Source: Nocardioides sp. Soil797 (GTDB taxonomy: Bacteria > Actinomycetota > Actinomycetes > Propionibacteriales > Nocardioidaceae). Taken from it: a stretch of 64,000 bases of DNA. The position numbers and the translations under genes are program-made. Under the pieces are notes generated by a model. The model had not been told where the DNA came from. It did no database searches and was given only the letters and a program-made list of their open reading frames with translations. This document shows, piece by piece, positions 55,706 to 64,000 of the stretch (position 1 is its first letter; every line of letters starts with the position of its first letter). The DNA is taken from the NCBI GenBank assembly GCA_001429555.1, contig LMSR01000015.1, positions 274,492 through 338,491 on the forward strand. The letters run 5' to 3'.

Positions 55706-56608
55706 CTAGCCCGGTAAATGCCTCCGAGGCGCCATGCGCGGCCCCCTCCGCGGGCGCCGGTGGCCGCTGAGGGAGAGAAGTGCCTGCACACGATAACGAT
55801 GGCCCTCCCAGTCCCGAAGGATTTCCACCAGCTCCGTGTCATCGGCCGGCCGTCCCCGCAGGGCCCACCCGATGTCCTTGGCCACGTGGAAGTCGCCGAA
55901 GCTCACCGCGTCGGGATCACCGTGGGCGCGAACTCGCGTCTCCGCGCTGGTCCAGACCCCGATCCCAGGCAGCGAGCGCAGCCGCCGATCAGCCTCGGCA
56001 TGCGAAGACCCGGTCGTCCGTTCGAGAGCTGCGGCCACTCGCGCGGCACCGACCAAGGTGCGCGAACGGGCACCGTCGACCCGCATCCGCAGCCACTCCC
56101 AGGACGGGATGGCCACCAACACGTCGGGGGCGGGTTGGATCCACAGGTCGTCATGGGGTCCCGGCGCGCGCTCGCCGTGGCCACGCACGAGACGGCGGAA
56201 CCCGAGGAACGCCTCCTGCCCGGTGACCTTCTGCTCCAGGATCGCGGGCACCAGCGCTTCCATCACCAGGCCGGTGCGTCCGATCCGCCAGTGCGGGTGG
56301 CGGCGGAGCGCCTCCTCCACCACGGGGTGACGGGCCTCGAAACCGCTCCAGTCGTCATCCGCGCCCAGCATCGCCGGCAATGCATCGAGCAGCCACTCCG
56401 CCCCCGGACCCCAGGCCTGCGCCTCGATGCTGGACTCGCCGAGCCGCGGCTGCACCCGCAGCGTGCCGGGACCCGTCGGCGTACGCACGCCACGCCAGTG
56501 GGCACCCGACGCGTCGATGCGGTACGTCGGATCGCCGGCCCCGCGGCGCGCGACAGCCAGCACCTGGCCCGCCGGGCAGGGCCAGTCGGGACGCCATTCA
56601 CGCTGCAC
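55706..56608 (-). CDS. DNA-3-methyladenine glycosylase family (HhH-GPD)
   Basis: The 300-residue protein has the helix-hairpin-helix LPGIGVWTSAE and the catalytic Asp239 in SFGDFHVAK, as in AlkA-type base excision repair glycosylases that remove alkylated purines. The N-terminal domain is not obviously the AlkA N-terminal beta fold, so it may belong to a related actinobacterial group. It stands alone between the second mce operon and the TetR gene, facing away from the latter. Confidence 0.87.
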   Translation of the reverse strand: MQREWRPDWPCPAGQVLAVARRGAGDPTYRIDASGAHWRGVRTPTGPGTLRVQPRLGESSIEAQAWGPGAEWLLDALPAMLGADDDWSGFEARHPVVEEALRRHPHWRIGRTGLVMEALVPAILEQKVTGQEAFLGFRRLVRGHGERAPGPHDDLWIQPAPDVLVAIPSWEWLRMRVDGARSRTLVGAARVAAALERTTGSSHAEADRRLRSLPGIGVWTSAETRVRAHGDPDAVSFGDFHVAKDIGWALRGRPADDTELVEILRDWEGHRYRVQALLSLSGHRRPRRGPRMAPRRHLPG

Positions 56609-56754
56609 GCCGCCAACCTAGTGGGTATCGCCGCTCGGCCTCTGTCCAGCGATCGAGGCTTGGTTCGTCGGGAGTGGCCGGTGCGAGCCGCCACACACGG
56701 GGCTCCGGTTCGATCCGGTTCGGGTGACATGTGTCAACACAGTGTGCGACAGCA

Positions 56755-56764
56755 AGTTACACCT
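56755..56764. promoter_or_regulatory. Shared element AGTTACACCT, TetR promoter
   Basis: AGTTACACCT lies 18 bases before the TetR start, just upstream of a -10-like TAGACT (56770). The same ten bases occur at 59001, in the promoter gap of fadA and fabG4. This arrangement suits a TetR operator controlling both its own gene and the beta-oxidation genes. Confidence 0.55.
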
Positions 56765-56781
56765 ACCGCTAGACTCGCCGC

Positions 56782-57477
56782 ATGAGTGAGGGACGAAGCA
56801 AGCCGACCAACTCCCGGCGTACTGCCGCGGCCACCCGCCGGCGCCAGCGCGAGACCGAGATCCTGGCCGCCACGCGCGCCCTGTTCGACGAGCGCGGGGT
56901 CCGCGACGTCCACATCGACGAGATCGCGAAGAACGTCGGCACCAACCGCGCCATCCTCTACCGTCACTTCTCGGGCAAGGAGGAGCTCTTCGCGCTCACC
57001 CTGGTCGGCTACCTCGACGAGCTGCGCGAGCGCATGGAGGCGGTGGTCGCCGACGGCGGCAGCCCGAGGGACCGCCTGGTGACCCTGGTCGAGTCGTTCG
57101 TCGACTTCGGCATCGAGTTCCCGGCGTTCGTGGACTGCGCCCAGGCCCTCATGCGTCGGCCCGGCCCCGAGCTGCTCGAGGAGATCAGCGAATCGGCTCT
57201 GTTCCGGCTCGGGCGCGGCATCGCCGGATGCCTGGCCATGCTGAGCGCGACGCTCGACGAGGGTGTCGCCGACGGCACCTTCAAGGTGGAGGACACCAAC
57301 CTGCTGGCCAACCACATGTATGCCACCGGGTTCGGGGCGCTCCAGTTGGCCCGGGTCGGCATGTTGATCAAGGAGCTGGCGCCCGGCATCCCGACGATCG
57401 CGCCGATCTCGGTGGCACAGGTGCGTCAGTACCTCGTCGACACCAGCCTCGCCCTGGCCATCGGCCCCGCGCACTAG
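56782..57477 (+). CDS. TetR-family regulator, fatty acid type
   Basis: The 231-residue TetR regulator has an N-terminal helix-turn-helix (about 22-68, TRALFDERGVRDVHIDEIAKNVGTNRAILYRHFSGKEELF) and a ligand domain. It lies next to fadA2/fabG4/htdX-like genes, as does a TetR gene (Rv0238) in M. tuberculosis. The shared AGTTACACCT element before this gene and before fadA/fabG4 suggests it controls that pathway in response to an acyl-CoA. A family A hairpin follows the stop. Confidence 0.83.
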   Translation: MSEGRSKPTNSRRTAAATRRRQRETEILAATRALFDERGVRDVHIDEIAKNVGTNRAILYRHFSGKEELFALTLVGYLDELRERMEAVVADGGSPRDRLVTLVESFVDFGIEFPAFVDCAQALMRRPGPELLEEISESALFRLGRGIAGCLAMLSATLDEGVADGTFKVEDTNLLANHMYATGFGALQLARVGMLIKELAPGIPTIAPISVAQVRQYLVDTSLALAIGPAH

Positions 57478-57515
57478 GGCCGACCCGGCACTGGATCAAG
57501 CTTCACCCGAAATGA

Positions 57516-57567
57516 CGCCGAGTCGACACGGGTTGACCAACGTGCGTCAACCCGTGCCGACTCGGCG
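57516..57567. terminator. Family A palindrome between TetR and fadA
   Basis: Arms of 22 bases (57516-57537 and 57546-57567) with one mismatch flank an eight-base loop; the core reads CGAGTCGACACGGGTTGAC. Sequence and place match the hairpin at 831. It lies between the convergent TetR and FadA genes. Confidence 0.7.
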
Positions 57568-57575
57568 AGGTCGGA

Positions 57576-58859
57576 TCAGGGGCGCTCGAGGATCGCAACC
57601 ACGCCCTGGCCGCCGGCCGCACAGATCGAGATCAGGCCACGGCCCGAGCCCTTCTGAGCCAGCTCCTTGGCCAGCGCGGCCACGATGCGGCCACCGGTGG
57701 CCGCGAACGGGTGGGCGGCTGCCAGCGACGAACCGTTGACGTTGAGCTTGTCACGGTCGATCGCACCGAGGGGCTCGTCGCGACCCAGGCGTTCCTTGCA
57801 GAAGATCGGGTCCTCCCATGCCTTGAGCGTGGAGAGCACCTGCGAGGCGAACGCCTCGTGGATCTCGTAGAAGTCGAAGTCCTGGAGGGTGAGGCCCTCG
57901 CGCTCGAGCATCTGGGACACGGCGTATGCCGGCGCCATCAACAGGCCCTCGTCGCCACCGACGTAGTCGACCGCGGCCGTCTCGTAGGCGGTCAGGTAGG
58001 CGAGCACCGGGAGGTCGTGCTCCTTGGCCCACTCCTCCGAGGCCAGCAGCACCACCGAGGCGCCATCGCTGAGCGGAGTCGAGTTGCCGGCCGTCATCGT
58101 GGCCGCCTCGCCCTTGCCGAAGACCGGCTTGAGCTTGGCCAGCTTCTCGACGGTCGAGTCGGGACGCAGGTTGTTGTCGCGCTCGACACCACGGAACGGC
58201 GTGACCAGGTCGTCCTGGAAGCCGGCCTCGTAGGAAGCGGCAAGCTTCTGGTGCGAAGCAGCGGCCAGCTCGTCCTGGGCCTCCCGAGTGATGCCCCACT
58301 CGAGGGCGGTCAGGGCCTGGTGGTCACCCATCGACAGGCCGGTGCGGGGCTCGCCGTTCTGCGGGATCGCCAGCGAGATGTCGGCCGGGCGAATCTTGGC
58401 CAGCGCGGCCAGGCGACCCTTGGCATCCTTGGCCTGGTTGACCTTGATCAGCTTCTTGCGCAGCTTGTCCCCGACGGCAAGCGGCGCGTCGGACGTGGTG
58501 TCGGCGCCACCGGCGACACCCACCTCGATCTGGCCGAGCGCGATCTTGTTGGCCACCTGGATCGCCGCCTGGAGACCGGTGCCGCAGGCCTGCTGGATGT
58601 CGGTGGCCGGCGTACGGGGCGACAGCTTCGAGCCGAGCACCACCTCGCGCGCGAGGTTGAAGTCGGCGCTGTGCTTGAGCACGGCCCCGGCGACGAACTC
58701 GCCGAGCTGCTCACCCTCGAGGCCGAAGCGGTCGACCAGCCCGTCGAGCGCCGCGGTGAGCATCTCCTGGTTGGAGGCGTCGCTGTAGACGGTGTTCGAG
58801 CGGGCGAAGGGAATGCGATTGCCGCCGATGACGGCGACGCGGCGAGTCTTGGCCTGCAT
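57576..58859 (-). CDS. Acetyl-CoA acetyltransferase (thiolase), FadA2-like
   Basis: The 427-residue thiolase has the acyl-binding Cys92 in QQACGTGLQ, the HEAFASQ histidine motif and the C-terminal CAAGGQG with the second active-site cysteine. These cleave 3-oxoacyl-CoA to acetyl-CoA or join two acyl units. It is divergent from fabG4-htdX, the same set of neighbours as fadA2 with fabG4 in M. tuberculosis. It shares a promoter gap with the AGTTACACCT element. Confidence 0.88.
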   Translation of the reverse strand: MQAKTRRVAVIGGNRIPFARSNTVYSDASNQEMLTAALDGLVDRFGLEGEQLGEFVAGAVLKHSADFNLAREVVLGSKLSPRTPATDIQQACGTGLQAAIQVANKIALGQIEVGVAGGADTTSDAPLAVGDKLRKKLIKVNQAKDAKGRLAALAKIRPADISLAIPQNGEPRTGLSMGDHQALTALEWGITREAQDELAAASHQKLAASYEAGFQDDLVTPFRGVERDNNLRPDSTVEKLAKLKPVFGKGEAATMTAGNSTPLSDGASVVLLASEEWAKEHDLPVLAYLTAYETAAVDYVGGDEGLLMAPAYAVSQMLEREGLTLQDFDFYEIHEAFASQVLSTLKAWEDPIFCKERLGRDEPLGAIDRDKLNVNGSSLAAAHPFAATGGRIVAALAKELAQKGSGRGLISICAAGGQGVVAILERP

Positions 58860-59000
58860 GGGTCACTCCTGATTTGGTTCGGCCCGAGTTGTGTCGGGTC
58901 GAGTTGATTCGGATCTGAGGTGTTTCGGGTCTGCCTATCCTTGCCGGTGACGGCACGAGAGGGAAAGCAATGAGTCAGAGATCACGAAAAGTGGACTCTG

Positions 59001-59018
59001 AGTTACACCTCTAGTTAC
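59001..59018. promoter_or_regulatory. Shared element in fadA/fabG4 gap
   Basis: AGTTACACCT at 59001-59010 is followed by CTAGTTAC, a partial direct repeat 12 bases later. It is identical to the motif before the TetR gene (56755) and lies between divergent fadA and fabG4, so it could be a shared TetR operator. A -10-like TACGAT follows at 59020. Confidence 0.55.
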
Positions 59019-59083
59019 ATACGATGACATCAGCCCTCCATCGGGCCACACCGACCCCAACGTCGAGAAGGACAACACCAACC

Positions 59084-60412
59084 ATGAGCGACCGCTACCA
59101 GGCCTTCACCAAGTCCACCATCGGCAAGCTGCTGGTCAAGAACCTCGGCCTGCCGAACCCGGTTGCCCTGGACCGCTGGTCCGAGGGCGCGCCCCTCGTC
59201 GACGGCACCGTGGTCGTGGGCGGCAAGGGTCGCCTCGACCTGACCACCGCTCTCGACGGTCTCGGCATCTCCAACACCGCCGAGGTCACGGAGGGCCAGA
59301 AGTACAAGGGTCTGGTCTTCGACGCCACCGGCCTGACCTCGTCGGCCGACCTGGTCGCCCTGCAGCAGTTCTTCACCCCTCTCCTGCGCAGCCTCACCCC
59401 GTGTGCCCGCGTCGTCGTGATCGGCACCGCGCCGGAGCTGCTCGATGGCGGCGAGCGTGTCGCCCAGCGCGCGCTCGAGGGCTTCACCCGCTCGCTCGGC
59501 AAGGAGATCGGCAAGGGCTCGACCGTCCAGCTGGTGTACGTCGCCCCGGGCGCGGAGCAGGCGATCGACTCCACCCTGGCCTTCCTGCTCTCCCCCAAGT
59601 CTGCCTACGTCTCGGGCCAGGTCGTCCGCATCGGCACCCAGGGCGAGAAGAAGGCCGCGCCACTCAACGACTGGGATCGCCCCCTCGCCGGCAAGGTCGC
59701 CATCGTCACCGGCGCCAGCCGTGGCATCGGCGAGCAGATCGCCCGTGTGCTCCACCGTGACGGTGCCACCATCCTGGGCATCGACGTCCCCCAGGCCGCC
59801 AGCGAGCTCCAGGCGGTCATGAAGGAGTTGAACGGCGACAGCCTCACCCTCGACATCACCCACGCCGACGCTCCTCAGCGGATCACCCACCACGTCAAGG
59901 AGAACCACGGTGGCGTCGACATCGTGGTGCACAACGCCGGCATCACCCGCGACAAGAAGCTGGCCAACATGGCCGAGGACCGTTGGTCCTCGGTGATTGC
60001 GGTGAACCTGACGGCTCCCGAGTTGATCACCCGCGAGCTGCTGAGTCAGGGTGCGATCAACAAGAACGGCCGTATCATCGGCGTTGCCTCGATCGCTGGC
60101 ATCGCCGGCAACCTGGGCCAGACCAACTACGCCGCATCCAAGGCCGGCGTCATCGGCTTCGTCGACTCCCTCGCCGGAGAGCTCAAGGACGGCATCACCG
60201 TCAACGCCGTCGCACCGGGCTTCATCATCACCGCGATGACCGCCGCTGTTCCGTTCGCCACCCGTGAGGTGGGCCAACGCCTCAACGCGATGAGTCAGGG
60301 CGGCCTGCCGATCGACGTCGCCGAGACGATCGCCTGGTATGCCAACCCCGCGTCGACCGCCGTCAACGGCAACGTGGTCCGCGTCTGCGGCCAGATGATG
60401 CTGGGCGCCTGA
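59084..60412 (+). CDS. 3-oxoacyl reductase, FabG4-like (high-molecular-weight FabG)
   Basis: The 442-residue protein combines an N-terminal degenerate Rossmann-like region (about 1-195) with a C-terminal SDR ketoreductase domain. That domain has TGASRGIG near residue 209, NNAGITRDKKL-like HNAGITRDKK, and catalytic YAASK. This size matches mycobacterial FabG4, which reduces 3-oxoacyl-CoA or -ACP with NADH. ATG 59084 was chosen as the family start. The stop is one base before htdX, so they are co-translated. Confidence 0.88.
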   Translation: MSDRYQAFTKSTIGKLLVKNLGLPNPVALDRWSEGAPLVDGTVVVGGKGRLDLTTALDGLGISNTAEVTEGQKYKGLVFDATGLTSSADLVALQQFFTPLLRSLTPCARVVVIGTAPELLDGGERVAQRALEGFTRSLGKEIGKGSTVQLVYVAPGAEQAIDSTLAFLLSPKSAYVSGQVVRIGTQGEKKAAPLNDWDRPLAGKVAIVTGASRGIGEQIARVLHRDGATILGIDVPQAASELQAVMKELNGDSLTLDITHADAPQRITHHVKENHGGVDIVVHNAGITRDKKLANMAEDRWSSVIAVNLTAPELITRELLSQGAINKNGRIIGVASIAGIAGNLGQTNYAASKAGVIGFVDSLAGELKDGITVNAVAPGFIITAMTAAVPFATREVGQRLNAMSQGGLPIDVAETIAWYANPASTAVNGNVVRVCGQMMLGA

Positions 60413-60413
60413 G

Positions 60414-61295
60414 ATGGCCGGCGAAGTACGCATCCTGACCGGGAGCGGTGGTGGCGTCGGCGGCATGCTCAAGGCCGCCCTGCCGACCGTCCCCGTGGTC
60501 AATCAGCTGCCCGGAGTGAAGAAGACCGCTCGTGAGCTGCCCGACCTGACTGTCCGTCGCGACAACGTGCTCGTCACGCGCGAGAGCGTCGCGGCGTACG
60601 CCGAGGTGTGTGGCTTCCCGCAGAAGGACACCCTTCCGTTGCCCTACCTGCACATGGTCGCGTTCCCGCTGCACATGGCGATCATGTCGGACAGCGCGTT
60701 CCCGTTCCCCGCGATCGGCACCGTCCACCTCGAGAACAGCATCACCCAGCACCGTCAGGTCGCCATCGGCGAGGCCGTGTCGGCCCGGGCCCGTGCGGAG
60801 AACCTGCGGGTGCACGCCAAGGGACGGGCGTTCGACATGAACATCACGATCGAGGCCGACGGCGAGACCGTCTGGGAGAGCACCTCGACCTACTTGCGCA
60901 TCGGCAAGGGCGACAAGGAGAACGGCGAGCGCGGCACCGAGTTCGACGCCGTGTCGAACGGGGCCGCGCGCTGGAAGTTGCCGGCCGACCTGGGGCGCCG
61001 CTATGCGGCCGTCTCGGGCGACAGCAACCCGATCCACCTCTACCCGTTGACGGCCAAGGCGTTCGGATTCCCCCGACAGATCGCCCACGGCATGTGGACC
61101 AAGGCACGTGCCGTAGCGGCCATCGAGAACCGGCTTCCGGACGCGGTGCGCGTGGAGGTCGGCTTCAAGAAGCCGATCTTCCTGCCGGGCACCGTCGTCT
61201 TCGGTGCCGCTGCGACCGCGGCTGGTTTCGACTTCGCGGTCACGAACCCGAAGACGGGCGCACCTCACGTGCTCGGGCGCACCACGTCCCTGTGA
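60414..61295 (+). CDS. MaoC-like acyl dehydratase, HtdX-like
   Basis: The 293-residue hotdog-fold enzyme has a C-terminal MaoC hydratase motif (GDSNPIHLYPLTAKAFGFP) with D203, N205 and H208, and an N-terminal hotdog half. It is similar in length and order to HtdX (Rv0241c), a 3-hydroxyacyl dehydratase. With FabG4 and FadA it covers reduction, dehydration and thiolysis of acyl-CoA. A family A hairpin follows 14 bases after the stop. Confidence 0.88.
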   Translation: MAGEVRILTGSGGGVGGMLKAALPTVPVVNQLPGVKKTARELPDLTVRRDNVLVTRESVAAYAEVCGFPQKDTLPLPYLHMVAFPLHMAIMSDSAFPFPAIGTVHLENSITQHRQVAIGEAVSARARAENLRVHAKGRAFDMNITIEADGETVWESTSTYLRIGKGDKENGERGTEFDAVSNGAARWKLPADLGRRYAAVSGDSNPIHLYPLTAKAFGFPRQIAHGMWTKARAVAAIENRLPDAVRVEVGFKKPIFLPGTVVFGAAATAAGFDFAVTNPKTGAPHVLGRTTSL

Positions 61296-61309
61296 CGATC
61301 TGACCCAAT

Positions 61310-61359
61310 CGGCAGTCGGCGCGTGATGACCAGTTGAGGTCAGCACGCGCCGACTGCCG
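61310..61359. terminator. Family A palindrome after htdX
   Basis: Arms 61310-61331 and 61338-61359 pair at 21 of 22 positions with a six-base loop (core CAGTCGGCGCGTG). The sequence is related to the palindromes at 831 and 57516 but more divergent. It lies in the gap between convergent htdX and the M23 peptidase gene. Confidence 0.6.
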
Positions 61360-61390
61360 CGTCCGAAGGCGTCAACACGTGCACCGGCGG

Positions 61391-61466
61391 CGCGGATCAA
61401 CGCGGGCGGCGCGGATCAGCGCGGGCGGCGCGGATCAACGCTGGCGGCGCGGATCAGCGCGGGCGG
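61391..61466. repeat. 19-base tandem repeat over the M23 stop codon
   Basis: Four copies of a 19-base unit (GCGGATCAACGCGGGCGGC or one-base variants, with GGATCA at 61394, 61413, 61432 and 61451) run through the end of the M23 peptidase gene. Each unit carries the stop codon and last codons of the gene on the minus strand, so it looks like a duplication of the gene's 3' end. Confidence 0.75.
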
Positions 61467-62677
61467 CCGAACTTCACGGTCGAGATCGAGCGGGCACGCG
61501 CGGCGGTCGGCTCGGACGCCTTGCGCAGCGAGAAGGTGGCGGTGGTCGGCGACCAGACGCCCAGGTCGGTGCGACCGTTGCCGTCCCAGTCTCCCGTGAC
61601 CGGGAGGTCGCCGGGCTTGCCGTAGGTGATCGTGCCGAGCCAGACCGTGCCCTCCTCGTCAACCTTGCGGAGCGTGAAACGCGCCGTCGCCGGGGCGAAG
61701 ACGCCGATGTCGGTGCGACCGTCGCCGTCCCAGTCGCCCGTCACGGGTATGTCGTCCTTGCCGCCCAGCTTGATCTTGGTCTTGGTCCCGTTGGCGGCGC
61801 GAAGGATGAACTGCCCCTTGCCCGCCCGCCACAGGCCGACCTCCCACTTCCCGTCACCGTTCCAGTCGCCGGCCACGGGCTTGTCGGTGCGACCACCCAT
61901 GACAAAGGTGGTCACCTTGCCCTTGTACTTCAGCGAGAACGTCTTCGTGGCAGGAGTGAACACACCGGGGTTGGCGCCACCCTTGCCGTCCCAGTCCCCT
62001 GCCACCGGCTCGTCGGTCGAGGTCCCGAGTCGCTTGATCAGCACGGGCTTTCCCGGACGCAGGATCCGGAACTTCGACTTGGCCGCGCGCCGGAAGACCG
62101 TGGGCTCGGCAATGCCGTCGCCGGTCCAGTCCGCTGCCAACGGGACGTCCACACAGTTCTGGGACTTCAGCGTGCTGCCGAAGACGAACTTGGTGCCGTG
62201 CAGGTAGGGCGGAACCACCTTGCGCGACTTGCGCTCCTCGAAGTGCAGGTGGGAGCCCGTGGAGTTGCCGGTCGACCCGACGTTTCCGATCTGCATGCCC
62301 TGGTCGATCCGTTGGCCGACCGAGACGGAGACCACGCTGAGGTGGGCATAGAGCGAGTCCTCGCCGTTGCCGTGGTCGATCACGACCGACTTGCCGTAGC
62401 CGCCGCTGGAGACCTTGTTGGCCGTGGTCACCACGCCGGGAGCGCTGGCGACCACCGGAGCACCCATGTCATTGGCGCGGTTCCAGTCGATGGCCTTGCT
62501 GCTGGGGCTGTGATTCGCGCGCGTCGTCCCGGTCCAGGTGTCACCGCACGGGAACGGCATCTCGTAGTCCGCGGCCGGAGCACTCCGGCGCGCGGCGGAG
62601 TGAGCGGGGGCAAGCGTCAGACAGCTCAACAGAACCGTCCCGATCGCCACGGACGTGGCGGTTCGTCGCACATGCAT
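61454..62677 (-). CDS. Secreted M23 peptidase with propeller-type repeats
   Basis: The 407-residue protein has a signal peptide (ATSVAIGTVLLSCLTLAPAHS) and an M23/LytM peptidase domain (about 40-155): NHSPSSKAIDWNRAND, SLYAHLS and the zinc motif SHLHFE. It then has five copies of a 40-50-residue repeat with GDWDGDGRTDIGVF-like cores, the pattern of FG-GAP/VCBS calcium-binding propeller repeats. It probably cuts peptidoglycan cross-links outside the cell, with the repeat region anchoring or binding. The stop codon lies in a 19-base tandem repeat. Confidence 0.88.
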   Translation of the reverse strand: MHVRRTATSVAIGTVLLSCLTLAPAHSAARRSAPAADYEMPFPCGDTWTGTTRANHSPSSKAIDWNRANDMGAPVVASAPGVVTTANKVSSGGYGKSVVIDHGNGEDSLYAHLSVVSVSVGQRIDQGMQIGNVGSTGNSTGSHLHFEERKSRKVVPPYLHGTKFVFGSTLKSQNCVDVPLAADWTGDGIAEPTVFRRAAKSKFRILRPGKPVLIKRLGTSTDEPVAGDWDGKGGANPGVFTPATKTFSLKYKGKVTTFVMGGRTDKPVAGDWNGDGKWEVGLWRAGKGQFILRAANGTKTKIKLGGKDDIPVTGDWDGDGRTDIGVFAPATARFTLRKVDEEGTVWLGTITYGKPGDLPVTGDWDGNGRTDLGVWSPTTATFSLRKASEPTAARARSISTVKFGRPR

Positions 62678-62812
62678 TTCGGGTGACCTTCCGGGACTGG
62701 ACTGGGCCGATCACAGAAGTCACATGAGCAACACCGGATTCATTCAGCCACAGGAATGCACAAACGATAACCACAGTCCCGCGTGTCTGTCACGAATTAC
62801 ATCGTTGTCATG

Positions 62813-63673
62813 CTATGCGTGCTGTCGGATCAGGCCCTCCTGGGCCACCGTTGCGACCAGTTCCCCCGACTGGCTGAACACCCTGGCCAGCACAAGTCCA
62901 CGAGCACCGGTTGCAGTCGGTGAGTGCTGGTCGTAGAGCCACCATTCGTCGGCCCGGAAGGGCCGGTGGAACCAGATCGTGTGGTCGAGCGAGGCCACCT
63001 GCATCCCCGGAGAGGCGATCGTTCGGTCATGGGGAACCAGGGCCGCCCCGATCAGGGTCATGTCACTGGCATAGGTGAATGCCGCCTGGTGCTCCAACGG
63101 ATCCGCCGGGAGCTCTCCGCCGATGCGCACCCACAGCTGGGCCCGAGCCGGACGCGACGCATCCTCGGGGACGCCACCCACCTTGGAGTTCCCGATGTAG
63201 CGCACGTCGAGAGCCGCCCACTCGCGCTCCCACTCGCCGGCGCCTTGGCTCGAACGACGGGCGAACAGCTCGGAGAGCGGGATCCCCTGGTCCGGGCCGG
63301 GGACCTGCGGCATCTCGTCCTGGTGCTCCAGCCCCTCCTCGTCGATCTGGAAGTTGACCGACATGAGGTAGATCGGACGTCCGTGCTGGCGTCCGATCAC
63401 CCGACGCGTGGCGAACGCTCGCCCGTCGCGGAGATTCTCCACGTCGTACACGATCGGCACCGCTGTGTCGCCCGGGCGCAGGAAGTAGGAGTGCAGGGAG
63501 TGTGCCCGGAAGCCCTCGTCGACCGTGCGGTCCGCGGCGATCAGGGCCTGGGCGGCGACCTGGCCTCCGAACACACGCTGCAGCTCGGTGTCGGGCTGGC
63601 GCCCCCGGAACAGGTTCGTGTCGATGGTCTCGATGTCGAGGAGCTCGCTGAGCTCCCGGGCAGACTTGGGCAC
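62813..63673 (-). CDS. tesB: Acyl-CoA thioesterase II (TesB-like)
   Basis: The 286-residue double-hotdog thioesterase has the TesB features HSLHSYFLRPGDTAVPIVYDVENLRDGRAFATRRV and the C-terminal SLDHTIWFHRPFRADEW. These hydrolyse medium- to long-chain acyl-CoA. The start is GTG 63673. It lies 14 bases downstream of the PAC2 gene stop and may be in the same transcript. It is about 1.5 kb from htdX and close to other acyl-CoA genes. Confidence 0.92.
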   Translation of the reverse strand: MPKSARELSELLDIETIDTNLFRGRQPDTELQRVFGGQVAAQALIAADRTVDEGFRAHSLHSYFLRPGDTAVPIVYDVENLRDGRAFATRRVIGRQHGRPIYLMSVNFQIDEEGLEHQDEMPQVPGPDQGIPLSELFARRSSQGAGEWEREWAALDVRYIGNSKVGGVPEDASRPARAQLWVRIGGELPADPLEHQAAFTYASDMTLIGAALVPHDRTIASPGMQVASLDHTIWFHRPFRADEWWLYDQHSPTATGARGLVLARVFSQSGELVATVAQEGLIRQHA

Positions 63674-63687
63674 GGGTCAGGTCCTTC

Positions 63688-64000
63688 TCACGGAGTGGTG
63701 TCGGGGCCGTCGAGGCCGGCCAGGAACTGCTCGAACTGTTCACCGATCTCGTCGCCGGTCGGGATCTCGCCGTCCTCGGCGAGCAGGCTGCGGCCGGCCT
63801 CCTCCGAGCGGGCGAAGGCGTCGTACTGCTGCTCGAGTCCGGCCACGATCTCGGCGACCTCCGGATTGTCCTTGAGGTACGTCGTGATCTCGCGGTCCTT
63901 GGCCTCTGCCGCGACCTTCAGCCCGTCGAGGTGGAAGGAGAGGCCGCTCGACTCCTCGACGCCCTCGAGCAGCCGAAGTGCCGCCAGCGGGTGGTCGAAC
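63688..64000 (-). CDS. PAC2 family protein, C-terminal fragment
   Basis: The 103 residues in the window, reading FDHPLAALRLLEGVEE, then AAEAKDREITTYLKDNPEVAE and a C-terminal acidic stretch, match the C-terminal region of actinobacterial PAC2 (proteasome assembly chaperone-like) proteins. The stop TGA is at 63688-63690 and the rest of the gene lies beyond the window edge. Its start is not visible. The role in these bacteria is unproven; a link to the actinobacterial proteasome is a guess by family. Confidence 0.68.
   Translation of the reverse strand, partial: FDHPLAALRLLEGVEESSGLSFHLDGLKVAAEAKDREITTYLKDNPEVAEIVAGLEQQYDAFARSEEAGRSLLAEDGEIPTGDEIGEQFEQFLAGLDGPDTTP

Noticed and set aside
61391..61466. 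CRISPR-like array
   Set aside because: The repeats are 19 bases with no spacers, in direct tandem.
62678..62812. Riboswitch upstream of the M23 peptidase (c-di-AMP type)
   Set aside because: The 135-base leader lacks the conserved ydaO-type segments I would expect and is short for that class.

Overview
The window is high-GC DNA with dense operons, many GTG starts and ATGA/TGATG stop-start overlaps. It encodes KstR, two complete mce operons, a DivIVA-domain protein, a PAC2 protein and several actinobacterial lipid enzymes. I read it as a chromosomal segment of a sterol-degrading actinobacterium, probably near Nocardioides (the genus is inference). I saw no rRNA, tRNA, prophage, insertion sequence or CRISPR array, and no gene-free stretch longer than about 300 bases.

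Region 1 (1-17 kb) is mostly housekeeping: OsmC and HesB-like proteins, a DesK/DesR-type two-component system coupled to a two-gene ABC transporter, a zinc-free reductase, aminopeptidase N, a MOSC protein, the SbcDC nuclease, a secreted protein and a hydrolase.

Region 2 (16-40 kb) is a steroid-catabolism island. KstR (25.0 kb) is encoded here, and five sequences matching or nearly matching the published mycobacterial KstR box TNNAACNNGTTNNA lie in promoter gaps at 17442, 21070, 24862, 29223 and 39790. They front a wax ester/triacylglycerol synthase and an esterase, a FadE34-like acyl-CoA dehydrogenase, an undescribed methyltransferase / glycosyltransferase / alpha-barrel module, kstR itself, an operon of ferredoxin reductase, flavin-binding protein, ferredoxin and Hsd4A-like steroid dehydrogenase, and a full mce4-type sterol import operon (yrbE4A-B, mce4A-F, two Mce-associated proteins). 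Import, side-chain oxidation, electron supply, ring-substrate dehydrogenation and carbon storage thus appear to share one repressor.

Region 3 (40-47.7 kb) holds small regulators, a metallophosphatase with an altered motif, UvrB, a cardiolipin-synthase-like protein, an SDR and a CMD-family protein. Region 4 (47.7-55.6 kb) is a second mce operon with no Mce-associated genes, no KstR box and two predicted lipoproteins. Region 5 (55.7-64 kb) has an AlkA-like glycosylase, a TetR-FadA-FabG4-HtdX fatty acid cluster with a shared promoter motif, a secreted M23 peptidase with repeat propeller-type modules, TesB and a truncated PAC2 protein.

A separate theme is dispersed palindromic repeats: two sequence families (A at 831, 57516 and 61310; B at 8601 and 25640) occur only between convergent genes and probably act as bidirectional terminators.
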